Source: a bacterium (lineage in GTDB: Bacteria; Oederibacteriota; CAKKQC01). From it: DNA of 64,000 nt. Of the stretch, positions 33,862 through 42,078 are shown piece by piece. The position numbers and the translations under genes were made by a program. Each line of letters starts with the position of its first letter. The first letter of the stretch is position 1. The stretch lies in NCBI GenBank assembly GCA_919901855.1, contig CAKKQC010000021.1:215543-279542 (forward strand). Reading direction: 5' to 3'. A model generated the notes under the pieces. It was not told where the DNA came from. It worked only from the letters and a program-made list of their open reading frames with translations, and ran no database searches.

Positions 33862-36363
33862 TTAAGTAATTAACTTGCGCCGTACGGCCTGGAGGACGAT
33901 GCGCCTGACCGGGATCGTTCCCGAGACCGCCTGAACGAACGGCTGGCCCCGGCGGATGCCGACCGTGCCGAAGCCCCGGGCGGTGGAGATGAACGCGCGG
34001 AAATCGCCCCGGACGGCCGGATCGAGGTACAGGACCTGTTCGACCGCGTCGTACCGTGCGCCGCTCAGGGCCTGTAGCAGGCCGTAGGAAGCCATCGCTC
34101 GCGCGTACCAGTGGCCGCATTCGTATTCGTCGAACGGATTGCGCCACCGGCCGTCGTATCGCCGGCGCACGGCGTGCACGATCGCCAGCCCCTCCGTCAT
34201 CCGGCCGGCCATGATCAGGTGCGCCGCCGCCTGGTATTCGATCCCGGTCCAGACCTCGTCGCTGTAGACGAAGGGCAGGACGGGCTTGTGCCCCCTTGGC
34301 CAGGAGCAGAGCAGGAGCCCGCCTTCCTGCGGGAAGGCGTACCCGGGACGCTGGGTATTGGAGTGGTCCGCCAGCTTCCTGCGGAAGTTGTGCCGGTACA
34401 CCGACCTGAGGTGCCGGGCGGTCTGGCCGGGATCCAGCACGGGCCCGACGCCGCAGCACCGGGCGATCCAGTCGCCGAGCACGCCGTCGGACAGGCACCC
34501 GGAGCCGTACTGGTACTTGGGGCCCTCGCGCCGCATTACCGCCTGCGCCTCGGGCGAGTAGGCGCCGCCAGCCGAAGGGGCGGTCGCCGGGTTCCCGGCG
34601 CGCAGTCCCTCCCACTGGACCTTCTGGACGAACCAGTCCCCGTTCCAGAGCGTCGTGGCCATGGCGCTCCGGCCCCTGTCCAGCAGGTCCGCGTACGCCG
34701 TGACGTCGGACCCGCAGGCGCGCCCCATCCGGACGGCGGCGGCCAGCGCGCCGAGGTAGAAGCTCGTGCACATGCCGTCGGCCCCCCAGAACTCGATGTC
34801 ATAGGTGTTGTGATGCGGCTCGACTAGCGTGCCCGTGCGCTCCGGGTCCCACGTCTCGATGCAGTAGTCGAGGCTCTTCCGGGCCGCCGGCCAGAGCTTC
34901 CTGAGCCAGCGCGTGTCCCCGCTGATCCGCCACTCGCGATGGAGCTTCATCAGCCCCCCGAGCTGGCCGTCGGCCGCGGCGTGCCAGCCGTGGTCGGTCG
35001 GCCCGATCGGCAGCGCGGAGCGGAACGCCTGGTGGCCGCGGTCGTCCTGGCTCTCCATGAACTCGGTCTCGCGCAGGGTCCGCTCGAGGGCCGGGAACAG
35101 GTGCGGCATGGCTTGGGCGTAGTTCCAGACGTGGGTGCAGGAGCCGTGGCAACAGCCGCTCCCGGCGTTGCAGCCCTCCCAGCCCCAGAGCCTTCCGTCG
35201 GCCTGCCGAAGTACGGTCGGCGTCTTGAGGATGGCGAGATTCGCGGCCACCGACTCCACCGCCTCCGCCGGGAGCGTGGTGTCGTGGAAGCAGTCGCGGA
35301 ACGCCTCGCTGGCCGCGCGCAGCCGGCCGTAGTGAGCCCGCCAATACGCCGCCGCCGACGCAAGGCTGGGGAATCGGGCCGCATACCAGGGGCGGTAGTA
35401 TTTCGGACGGCCCGGCTTGCACTTGCAGCCCTTCCCGCAGCCGGCCTTCCCCGGCTTCGGCGCGCCCGCGTTCAGCTCGCTGCGCGGCACGTACCAGACC
35501 AGGTGGAGCCGTATGGTCCGGGCCGCTCCCGGGCCCAGCGTGAACGGCACATACAGGCTGGCGCCGTTGCCCGGCGCGCCCTTCCGGTGCGGCGGATTCG
35601 CGACGCAGTCGCCGGCCCTCACGTGGTTCCAGGCGACGGTGAGGGCGTCCCACCACCCGCCGCGGAACCAGGCGGCGTCCACGGTGGTCGCGCGATCGCC
35701 GGTGAACGCCGCGAACTCGCCCCCGGCCGACGGCTTCCCGGGAAGCGCCGGTTGCCGCAGCACGAAACCGCGGTCCATGACCCCGACGGACGCCCCGTCG
35801 CCGAGCTTCATGAAGTTCGCGGCGTGGAACGAGAACACGGCCTTGACCGGCCGGGAGGAGCGGTTGGTGAACCGGTACTCGAGCGCCGCGACCGGGAGGC
35901 TGGAGTCGTCCTCCGCGCCCGGCGTGAACGGGCTCCAGCCGGTCAGCTCCACCCCGACCGGCATCGCCGGGTCAGCCAGTGAAACGACAGCGAACGGGAA
36001 CCGGGCCTGGAACGACGCGCCGGCGAACCGCGGCAGTCCGTACGTGCGCCCCCCGAGACCGCCGCCGGACTCGTTCGAGGCGCCCGGAGTGACGCTGCCG
36101 GACGCCTTCCACATCGGCACCGGGCCTTCCAGGACCCGGGCCGTCCTCGCGCCCCGCACGTGGAGGGCGGCGAAGACCTGCGGCTCGTTGAAGACGTCCG
36201 GCCGGTGCCGCACGGATACCTGGGACAGCGCTCCGGTCCCCGTCAGGCTGACCATCCCCGCGCCGATTCCGCCCAGGGGGAACGCGACCTGGTTCAGCCG
36301 TTCGCCCGTCCGCACGGGGGGATACGCCCGTCTTCCTCCGGCGCGCATCTTCTTCGTGTTCAT
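33862..36363 (-). CDS. GH116-family protein (GBA2-like beta-glucosidase/xylosidase)
   Basis: 833 residues. N-terminal domain opens with LNQVAFPLGGIGAGMVSLTGTGALSQVSV, the GH116 (DUF608-associated) hallmark; the (alpha/alpha)6 domain has GSGCCHGSCTHVWNYAQAMPHLFP, EPHHNTYDIEFWG (about 515-527), YQYGSGCLSDGVLGDW and FVYSDEVWTGIEYQAA. Characterised relatives are retaining beta-glucosidases, beta-xylosidases or glucosylceramidases. A CGKGCKCKPG insertion (about 309-319) looks like a metal-binding loop. No signal peptide. It follows GH42 by 9 bp on the same strand. Confidence 0.88.
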   Translation of the reverse strand: MNTKKMRAGGRRAYPPVRTGERLNQVAFPLGGIGAGMVSLTGTGALSQVSVRHRPDVFNEPQVFAALHVRGARTARVLEGPVPMWKASGSVTPGASNESGGGLGGRTYGLPRFAGASFQARFPFAVVSLADPAMPVGVELTGWSPFTPGAEDDSSLPVAALEYRFTNRSSRPVKAVFSFHAANFMKLGDGASVGVMDRGFVLRQPALPGKPSAGGEFAAFTGDRATTVDAAWFRGGWWDALTVAWNHVRAGDCVANPPHRKGAPGNGASLYVPFTLGPGAARTIRLHLVWYVPRSELNAGAPKPGKAGCGKGCKCKPGRPKYYRPWYAARFPSLASAAAYWRAHYGRLRAASEAFRDCFHDTTLPAEAVESVAANLAILKTPTVLRQADGRLWGWEGCNAGSGCCHGSCTHVWNYAQAMPHLFPALERTLRETEFMESQDDRGHQAFRSALPIGPTDHGWHAAADGQLGGLMKLHREWRISGDTRWLRKLWPAARKSLDYCIETWDPERTGTLVEPHHNTYDIEFWGADGMCTSFYLGALAAAVRMGRACGSDVTAYADLLDRGRSAMATTLWNGDWFVQKVQWEGLRAGNPATAPSAGGAYSPEAQAVMRREGPKYQYGSGCLSDGVLGDWIARCCGVGPVLDPGQTARHLRSVYRHNFRRKLADHSNTQRPGYAFPQEGGLLLCSWPRGHKPVLPFVYSDEVWTGIEYQAAAHLIMAGRMTEGLAIVHAVRRRYDGRWRNPFDEYECGHWYARAMASYGLLQALSGARYDAVEQVLYLDPAVRGDFRAFISTARGFGTVGIRRGQPFVQAVSGTIPVRRIVLQAVRRKLIT

Positions 36364-36369
36364 GGATGT

Positions 36370-36375
36370 ATCCTA
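36370..36375 (-). promoter_or_regulatory. TAGGAT box between GH42 and GH116 (promoter or Shine-Dalgarno)
   Basis: TAGGAT ends 6 nt before the GH116 ATG and overlaps the GH42 stop codon. Its AGGA could equally act as a weak ribosome site in a bicistronic message. Confidence 0.3.
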
Positions 36376-38859
36376 CTTCACGTAGCAGTCGACGGGAACG
36401 GCTTTCGACTCGCCGGCGTCCGTCCTCAACAAGGTGCCCAGCGCCAGCCGGCCCGGCGCCGACGGCGCCTTGGCTTCGAACACGACCGTCACGCTCTCCC
36501 AGGCCGGCACCGAGACCTCTTTCGCGGCGCCCCAGGCCTTCAGGCTTCCCGCCTCGATCAGCCCGAGCCGGCCTTTCAGGGCACGTGGCGAGGGATTACG
36601 ACAGCTGACGGAGGCCTGGAAGGAGCTCCCCGCCTTGATCTCGCGCGGGGCGGTCACGCCCAGCAGCGGACGCGCGTCCTTCGCCAGCAGCATCACGACC
36701 GCCGATTCGACCGTGCCGATGGCCAGCACGGCCTCCGTGCCCTGCCGCTCCAGCGCCAGCGGCTGCGGTTCGCTCGACGAGGCACCTGACCCAGTCCGGG
36801 TGGGGACGAGCGCCCAGGCCTGGCGGGCGCTCCCCGCCAGGGCCGCGGGGAACGTCAGGCGCACGCCTTCGGCGGCCGGGAGCGGCTTCCCCCGGTCCAC
36901 CGGCACGGTCAGGACGGCCACCAGGTTCCCCTTGCCGTCCTCGAGCAGGCCGCATTCCAGGGTCGTCTGGCCGCCGTAGGCCGCCCTGGCCCGGGCGACG
37001 CCCGGCGCGTGCTGTTCGAGCAGTCCCGCCACCAGTTCGCCCAGTCCCGGGCTCGCCCAACCGCGCCACCCGTCGGTGTAGGGGCAGCCCACGCAGGCCC
37101 CGAGGAAGACGGCCGTGCCCTTGCCATGGCGGTTGGCGGTGACGGCCGGCGCGCCGTCGCCGGCGAAGGTGCCGATGACCCGGGCGCGGCCCGGCTCCAG
37201 CGTGCTGCGGGCCACATTGCCCGATACCGGGACCTTGCCGCAGAGGATGTCGGCGCCCGCCGAGACGTCCCCCGGCCGCGTCCTGACCCCGAAGACCCGG
37301 TCCAGCCCGAACCCGGGGGTGACCTCGAGGTCCCCCCCGTTCCGGTCAACCTCCGCGAACCGGCTCTCGGCGATCAGGAGGCCGCCCGCCGAGACGAATG
37401 AGGCGAGCCGGGAGGCGAGCTCGCGGTCCATCATCACGGGCGCGGCCAGCAGGAGGGCGCGGTGGCGCCCCGCCCCGCCGGCGCGTACCTGGCCGGCGAA
37501 GATGACATCCGCCTCGATCTGGTGGTCGACCAGGCAGCCGTAGAGTCCCTGCGTCGTCTTGTCGAGGAAGTGGGGAGGCTCCTTGTCCCTGCCGCCGTAG
37601 TAGAGGTAGCTGTCCGGATCCACCACGACGGCCACCTCCGGCCGGCGCTTGTGGAACGAGCCTAGCCCCAGCATCCCGGCCTGGTGGATGACCTCGCGCA
37701 TCGCGCCCAGGCGGGTGTTGTAGGTTCCGTCGGTCAGCTCGTAGCTCCCGCCGCCGCCCCACCAAAGGAGGATGCCCCGGGCGCCCTGTCCGACCTGCAT
37801 CCAGACGAAGCCACGCAGCATCTCGCCGAGCCGCCGTTCGTCGAAGCCGGTGAACTTCCTCCCGTCGAAGACGTCGCTTTCGAGGACCTGGAACGGGCGC
37901 TTCCCGGCCACGCCGCGCGTCATCGCCAGGGCGTAGGAGGGCCCGTGGCGCGTGACGGACGCTTCGGAGTAGACGTCCACCCCGGCGAATTCGAGCCCCG
38001 CGGAGTGGAGATAGTTGTTGGCGGAACGGAATTGGTACCACCAGTCGAGCGGGCCGGCCAGGTTCGTAGTGGTGGGAAGCCCCGGCCAGGTGCGGCGGAC
38101 CAGGGCGTGCTCCCACCCCAGGAAGTCCGCGATCACGGCCTCCTGCAGGCGCCGCCAGTCGAGCCAGGCGGCCAGGTTCGGGACGGGCGGAAACTCGTGC
38201 GGCGGTTCCACCTGCGCGAAGGAGGCGTGGGCCGTACCCCAGGCCCGGTTCAGGGCGGCCACCGATCCGTACCGCTTCTCGAGCCACCCGCGGAAGGCCG
38301 CCACCGTCCCGGGGTTGTAGTCGAAGAGGCGGTCCCTCAGCCAGAACAGGCCGGGCTCGTTGTGCAGGATGACGCCCGAGACGTTGCGGTCGCCCCGGAA
38401 TCGGGCGAGGTAGGCGGGGAAGTCCTGCTCCATCCGGCCGCGGACCTCCCGGCTGGTGTACGAGTACTGCGGCCACGCCATCCCGGCGTAGGTGATCGCC
38501 CACTGGGTGCGGTCCTCGACGCCGCTCCCGCCCTGCTGGTCGACGAACCAGCCGTCCTTGAACCGGAAGTAGTCGGCCGAGGGATAGTGACTGCCCAGTT
38601 GGAGGAGGACCTTGACGCCGTGCCGCGCCAGCTCACCCGCGAGCTTCTGGTGCCGGTCCGCCGCCCAATCGTACCCGCCTCCCGTGAGACGGGCGTAGTT
38701 GAACCCCGTCTCGTAGAGCAGGCTCGACATCCCGGGGGACGGGTCGGCCGGCCAGTTCACCCCGATGAGCAGGTCCCCGCCCGCCGCGCCGCCCGCCGCG
38801 CACACGGCGGCCGCCGCGACCGCGAGGATCCGGCGCGTCTTCCCGGCTTCGCCAACCAT
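36373..38859 (-). CDS. Secreted GH42-like beta-galactosidase
   Basis: 828 residues, signal peptide ending near 27 (CAAGGAAG/G). GH42-like three-domain layout: clan GH-A barrel (30-420) with GFNYARL, ILHNEPGLFW (candidate acid/base Glu168) and FQVLESDVF (candidate nucleophile Glu327); a trimerisation-like alpha/beta domain (430-640: VAVVVDPDSYLYYGG, GGLLIAESRFAE); and beta-rich C-terminal modules that may bind sugar. GH42 enzymes cleave terminal beta-galactosides, though arabinosidase and other specificities occur. TATGAT lies 9 nt upstream of the ATG without a ribosome site. Confidence 0.83.
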   Translation of the reverse strand: MVGEAGKTRRILAVAAAAVCAAGGAAGGDLLIGVNWPADPSPGMSSLLYETGFNYARLTGGGYDWAADRHQKLAGELARHGVKVLLQLGSHYPSADYFRFKDGWFVDQQGGSGVEDRTQWAITYAGMAWPQYSYTSREVRGRMEQDFPAYLARFRGDRNVSGVILHNEPGLFWLRDRLFDYNPGTVAAFRGWLEKRYGSVAALNRAWGTAHASFAQVEPPHEFPPVPNLAAWLDWRRLQEAVIADFLGWEHALVRRTWPGLPTTTNLAGPLDWWYQFRSANNYLHSAGLEFAGVDVYSEASVTRHGPSYALAMTRGVAGKRPFQVLESDVFDGRKFTGFDERRLGEMLRGFVWMQVGQGARGILLWWGGGGSYELTDGTYNTRLGAMREVIHQAGMLGLGSFHKRRPEVAVVVDPDSYLYYGGRDKEPPHFLDKTTQGLYGCLVDHQIEADVIFAGQVRAGGAGRHRALLLAAPVMMDRELASRLASFVSAGGLLIAESRFAEVDRNGGDLEVTPGFGLDRVFGVRTRPGDVSAGADILCGKVPVSGNVARSTLEPGRARVIGTFAGDGAPAVTANRHGKGTAVFLGACVGCPYTDGWRGWASPGLGELVAGLLEQHAPGVARARAAYGGQTTLECGLLEDGKGNLVAVLTVPVDRGKPLPAAEGVRLTFPAALAGSARQAWALVPTRTGSGASSSEPQPLALERQGTEAVLAIGTVESAVVMLLAKDARPLLGVTAPREIKAGSSFQASVSCRNPSPRALKGRLGLIEAGSLKAWGAAKEVSVPAWESVTVVFEAKAPSAPGRLALGTLLRTDAGESKAVPVDCYVK

Positions 38860-38868
38860 ATCCCGAGC

Positions 38869-38874
38869 ATCATA
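38869..38874 (-). promoter_or_regulatory. TATGAT -10 box, leaderless GH42 start
   Basis: Nine nt before ATG 38859 on the minus strand; part of a 122-bp divergent interval with the GH16 promoter. Confidence 0.5.
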
Positions 38875-38969
38875 CTGCGCTGGCTGGCCATTCTTCCCGG
38901 ATGCGTTGCGGCCGTGGCGGGCGCCGCCTCCATGCTGGGCCTCATGTTCCAGACCCGGCCGGGACCTGA

Positions 38970-38975
38970 TATCGT
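38970..38975 (+). promoter_or_regulatory. TATCGT -10 box, leaderless GH16 start
   Basis: Six nt before ATG 38982; a weak TTCCAG -35 sits 17 bp upstream (38947-38952). Supports ATG 38982 over the in-frame GTG at 38976. Confidence 0.45.
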
Positions 38976-38981
38976 GTGGCC

Positions 38982-39809
<828 letters not shown>

Positions 39810-39910
39810 TCCGCGGCGCCTTCATGAGTGACAGGATGTCCCCGAGCTCCCCCCGGGTCGGCGAGACGGAGCCGAATCCCGCGAGTGGCTTGGCCTGTGG
39901 GACGGCAACA

Positions 39911-39931
39911 TGAACGTCGGGGGGCGAATCC
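39911..39931 (+). repeat. 21-bp direct repeat, left copy
   Basis: Starts TGAACGTCGG and ends GGGCGAATCC; identical to 41942-41962. The two copies bracket the isomerase and Gfo/Idh/MocA genes exactly. Confidence 0.75.
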
Positions 39932-39988
39932 AACGAGGGCGGCGGGCCGGGCGATCGAATATGCTGGAGGCTGGCCGGAGGTGAAACG

Positions 39989-40825
39989 ATGACCTGGGGA
40001 TACGCACTCATCTGGGTGGATCAGTTCCTGCGCCGGGACCCGGACCCGCTGATCGCGAGGCTCAAGTTCCTGGCCCACTACGGGCTGACGACCACCGGGA
40101 TCGGGGCCGCGGAGGCGGCGTGCTGGGACGCGGGACGGGCCGCGTCCGTCGGCCGGATGCTTGACGAGAACGGGCTCAGGCTGACGCTCCACACGGGACT
40201 CGACTTCTTCAACCCCGACCGGGCGATCGTGCGCCGGCAGGCCGCGGAAGCGGTCGAGGCGCTCCGCCGCGCTGTCCCGGTCGCGCGGGCGCCGCTGGTC
40301 ACGACCTGCGCGGGCCCGGTCCACCGGTTCATGCGGGAGCCCTCGCTGGCCGCCCAGCTCGAGATGCTCGCGGAGGGGCTCGTGCCGCTGGCCAGGGCGT
40401 GCGGCGACCTGCGCGTGCCGTTCGGGATCGAGAACCACGGCGATTACTACGTGAGCGATCTGGTCGGGCTCATCGAGCGCGTCCCCGGGCTCGGGCTCTT
40501 CCTCGACACGGGGAACACGTACCTGGTCGGCGAGGCGCCCCTGCCCGCGTTCGAGCTGGGCGCGCGGTACGCGGTGGGAACCCACTTCAAGGATCACCAC
40601 GTCGCGCCGCGGCCCGAGGCCCGGCCCCTCCACTTCGAGGTCGGGCCGTCCGTGATCGGGGAGGGGGACGTCCCCCTGCGCGAGTGCTACCGGCTCCTCA
40701 TGGAGCGGAACCCCGCGCCGGACCGGCTGGTCATGGAGATCGAGCTGATACCCCCGAGCTTCGCGGGCGACGACCCCGTCGAGGCCTTCGAGAAGAGCCT
40801 CGCGTTCGTCCGGAGCCTGGCGTGA
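39989..40825 (+). CDS. Sugar phosphate isomerase/epimerase-type TIM barrel
   Basis: 278 residues after a good GGAGG site (7 nt from the ATG). AP-endonuclease-2/xylose-isomerase-like barrel: LTLHTGLDFFN, FGIENHGDYYVSDL with metal-ligand-type Glu and His, LGLFLDTGNTYLVGE, VGTHFKDHHV, GEGDVPLRECYRLL and LVMEIELIPP. Members epimerise or isomerise keto sugars or inosose. The gene overlaps the downstream oxidoreductase (GTGA); isomerase plus Gfo/Idh/MocA is a frequent catabolic pair for inositol or unusual sugars. Confidence 0.85.
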   Translation: MTWGYALIWVDQFLRRDPDPLIARLKFLAHYGLTTTGIGAAEAACWDAGRAASVGRMLDENGLRLTLHTGLDFFNPDRAIVRRQAAEAVEALRRAVPVARAPLVTTCAGPVHRFMREPSLAAQLEMLAEGLVPLARACGDLRVPFGIENHGDYYVSDLVGLIERVPGLGLFLDTGNTYLVGEAPLPAFELGARYAVGTHFKDHHVAPRPEARPLHFEVGPSVIGEGDVPLRECYRLLMERNPAPDRLVMEIELIPPSFAGDDPVEAFEKSLAFVRSLA

Positions 40826-41940
40826 GCGTCCTCTCCGTCGCCGTCGTGGGCCTGCGCGGGATCGGGGTCGGGCACGCGCGCGGGTTCGCCGCTCTCCCCG
40901 GGGACTTCAGGCTCGTCGCCGGGTGCGACCTGGATGAGACGCGCACGCGCGCCTTCGCGGGGGAGTTCCCGGGGACTTCCGCCTACCCGGACTACGCCGG
41001 CATGCTGGCGCGGGCGAGGCCCGACGTGGTCGTCATCGCCACGAATACGGTCAGCCACGCCGGCCTCGCGATCGGGGCGGCTGGGGCGGGCGTGCGCGGG
41101 ATCCTGCTGGAGAAGCCGATGGCGGTCGGGCTGGCCGACGCCCGCGCCGTCGTCGCCGCGTGCCGGTCTGCCGGGTGCGCGCTGATCGTGAACCACCAGC
41201 GCCGGACCTATCCCGTCTTCGCCGCGATGCGCCGCCTCGTCGAGGAAGGGGCAGTCGGCAAGCTGCTCCTCGTGCGGGGATGCTGTGCCGGGGACATCCT
41301 GAGCGACGGCACCCACACCGTGGACACGATCCGGCACCTCGCCGGCGACGCGGAGGTGAAGTGGGTCATGGGCCAGGTCCACCGGGACCCGCCCCCGTCC
41401 GGGGAGCCGAGGGGGATGGGCTACGACGCGAGCGGGGGCTGGAGGTACGGGCACCCGATCGAGTCGGGGGCGATGGCCTCCTTCGAGTTCTCGACCGGGG
41501 TAAGGGCCGAGGTCTTCACCGGAACCATGTGCGTCCCCGGCCACCGGGGCTACCAGGACTTCGAGGCGATCGGCGAGGACGGACGCCTCTGGCGGGCGGG
41601 CGACGGGGCGAAGATCCCGCTGCAGGTCCAGGACCGCGGCGCGGGCGGCTGGCGGCCGGTCGAGGTGCCCGGGCCGGCGGATCCCGTGCCCACCTCGTCC
41701 ACGCTCGCGAACTACCGGGAGTTCGCGCGCATGATCCGGGAGGGCGGGGGCCATCCGCTCTCGGGCGACTCCGCGCTCCGGGACCACGAGATCATCATGG
41801 CGATCCACGAGTCGTCGCGCCTGCGCGCGCGCGTGGACCTGCCGCTCGGGCAGGAGCGGTACCCGCTCGAGCTGGTCCTGGAGGAAGCGCAGGCCGGAGG
41901 CCCGGCGCGGAAGGCTGACGGAGTGATTCAGCCGGAGTAG
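40822..41940 (+). CDS. Gfo/Idh/MocA-family oxidoreductase
   Basis: 372 residues from the GTG overlapping the isomerase stop. N-terminal Rossmann fold: VAVVGLRGIGVGHARGFAAL, CDLDETRTRAFAGEF, DVVVIATNTVSHAGLA; then the EKPMAV motif with the catalytic lysine and the C-terminal alpha/beta domain (DILSDGTHTVDTIRHLAGD, YQDFEAIGEDGRLW). NAD(P)-dependent oxidation or reduction of a sugar or cyclitol. It probably uses a product of the isomerase. Substrate unknown. Confidence 0.9.
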   Translation: MSVLSVAVVGLRGIGVGHARGFAALPGDFRLVAGCDLDETRTRAFAGEFPGTSAYPDYAGMLARARPDVVVIATNTVSHAGLAIGAAGAGVRGILLEKPMAVGLADARAVVAACRSAGCALIVNHQRRTYPVFAAMRRLVEEGAVGKLLLVRGCCAGDILSDGTHTVDTIRHLAGDAEVKWVMGQVHRDPPPSGEPRGMGYDASGGWRYGHPIESGAMASFEFSTGVRAEVFTGTMCVPGHRGYQDFEAIGEDGRLWRAGDGAKIPLQVQDRGAGGWRPVEVPGPADPVPTSSTLANYREFARMIREGGGHPLSGDSALRDHEIIMAIHESSRLRARVDLPLGQERYPLELVLEEAQAGGPARKADGVIQPE

Positions 41941-41941
41941 C

Positions 41942-41962
41942 TGAACGTCGGGGGGCGAATCC
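41942..41962 (+). repeat. 21-bp direct repeat, right copy
   Basis: Identical to 39911-39931 and begins just after the Gfo/Idh/MocA stop codon, so the two-gene unit of about 2.0 kb lies between copies. Confidence 0.75.
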
Positions 41963-42066
41963 GGAGTCCGAAGGGTGGCCCCGTTCATGTCCGGGTCAGA
42001 TAGGCGCACAGATCACCTTTCCCCGCTGTTGGACCCGGTAGCGTTGCGGCGCCCCGGCCGGGATGC

Positions 42067-42072
42067 CATCAT
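42067..42072 (+). promoter_or_regulatory. CATCAT box, possible leaderless start of the GH9-GH51 pair
   Basis: Ends 6 nt before ATG 42079, the spacing of the TANNNT boxes elsewhere; a weaker match to TATAAT. Confidence 0.3.
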
Positions 42073-42078
42073 GGGGCG

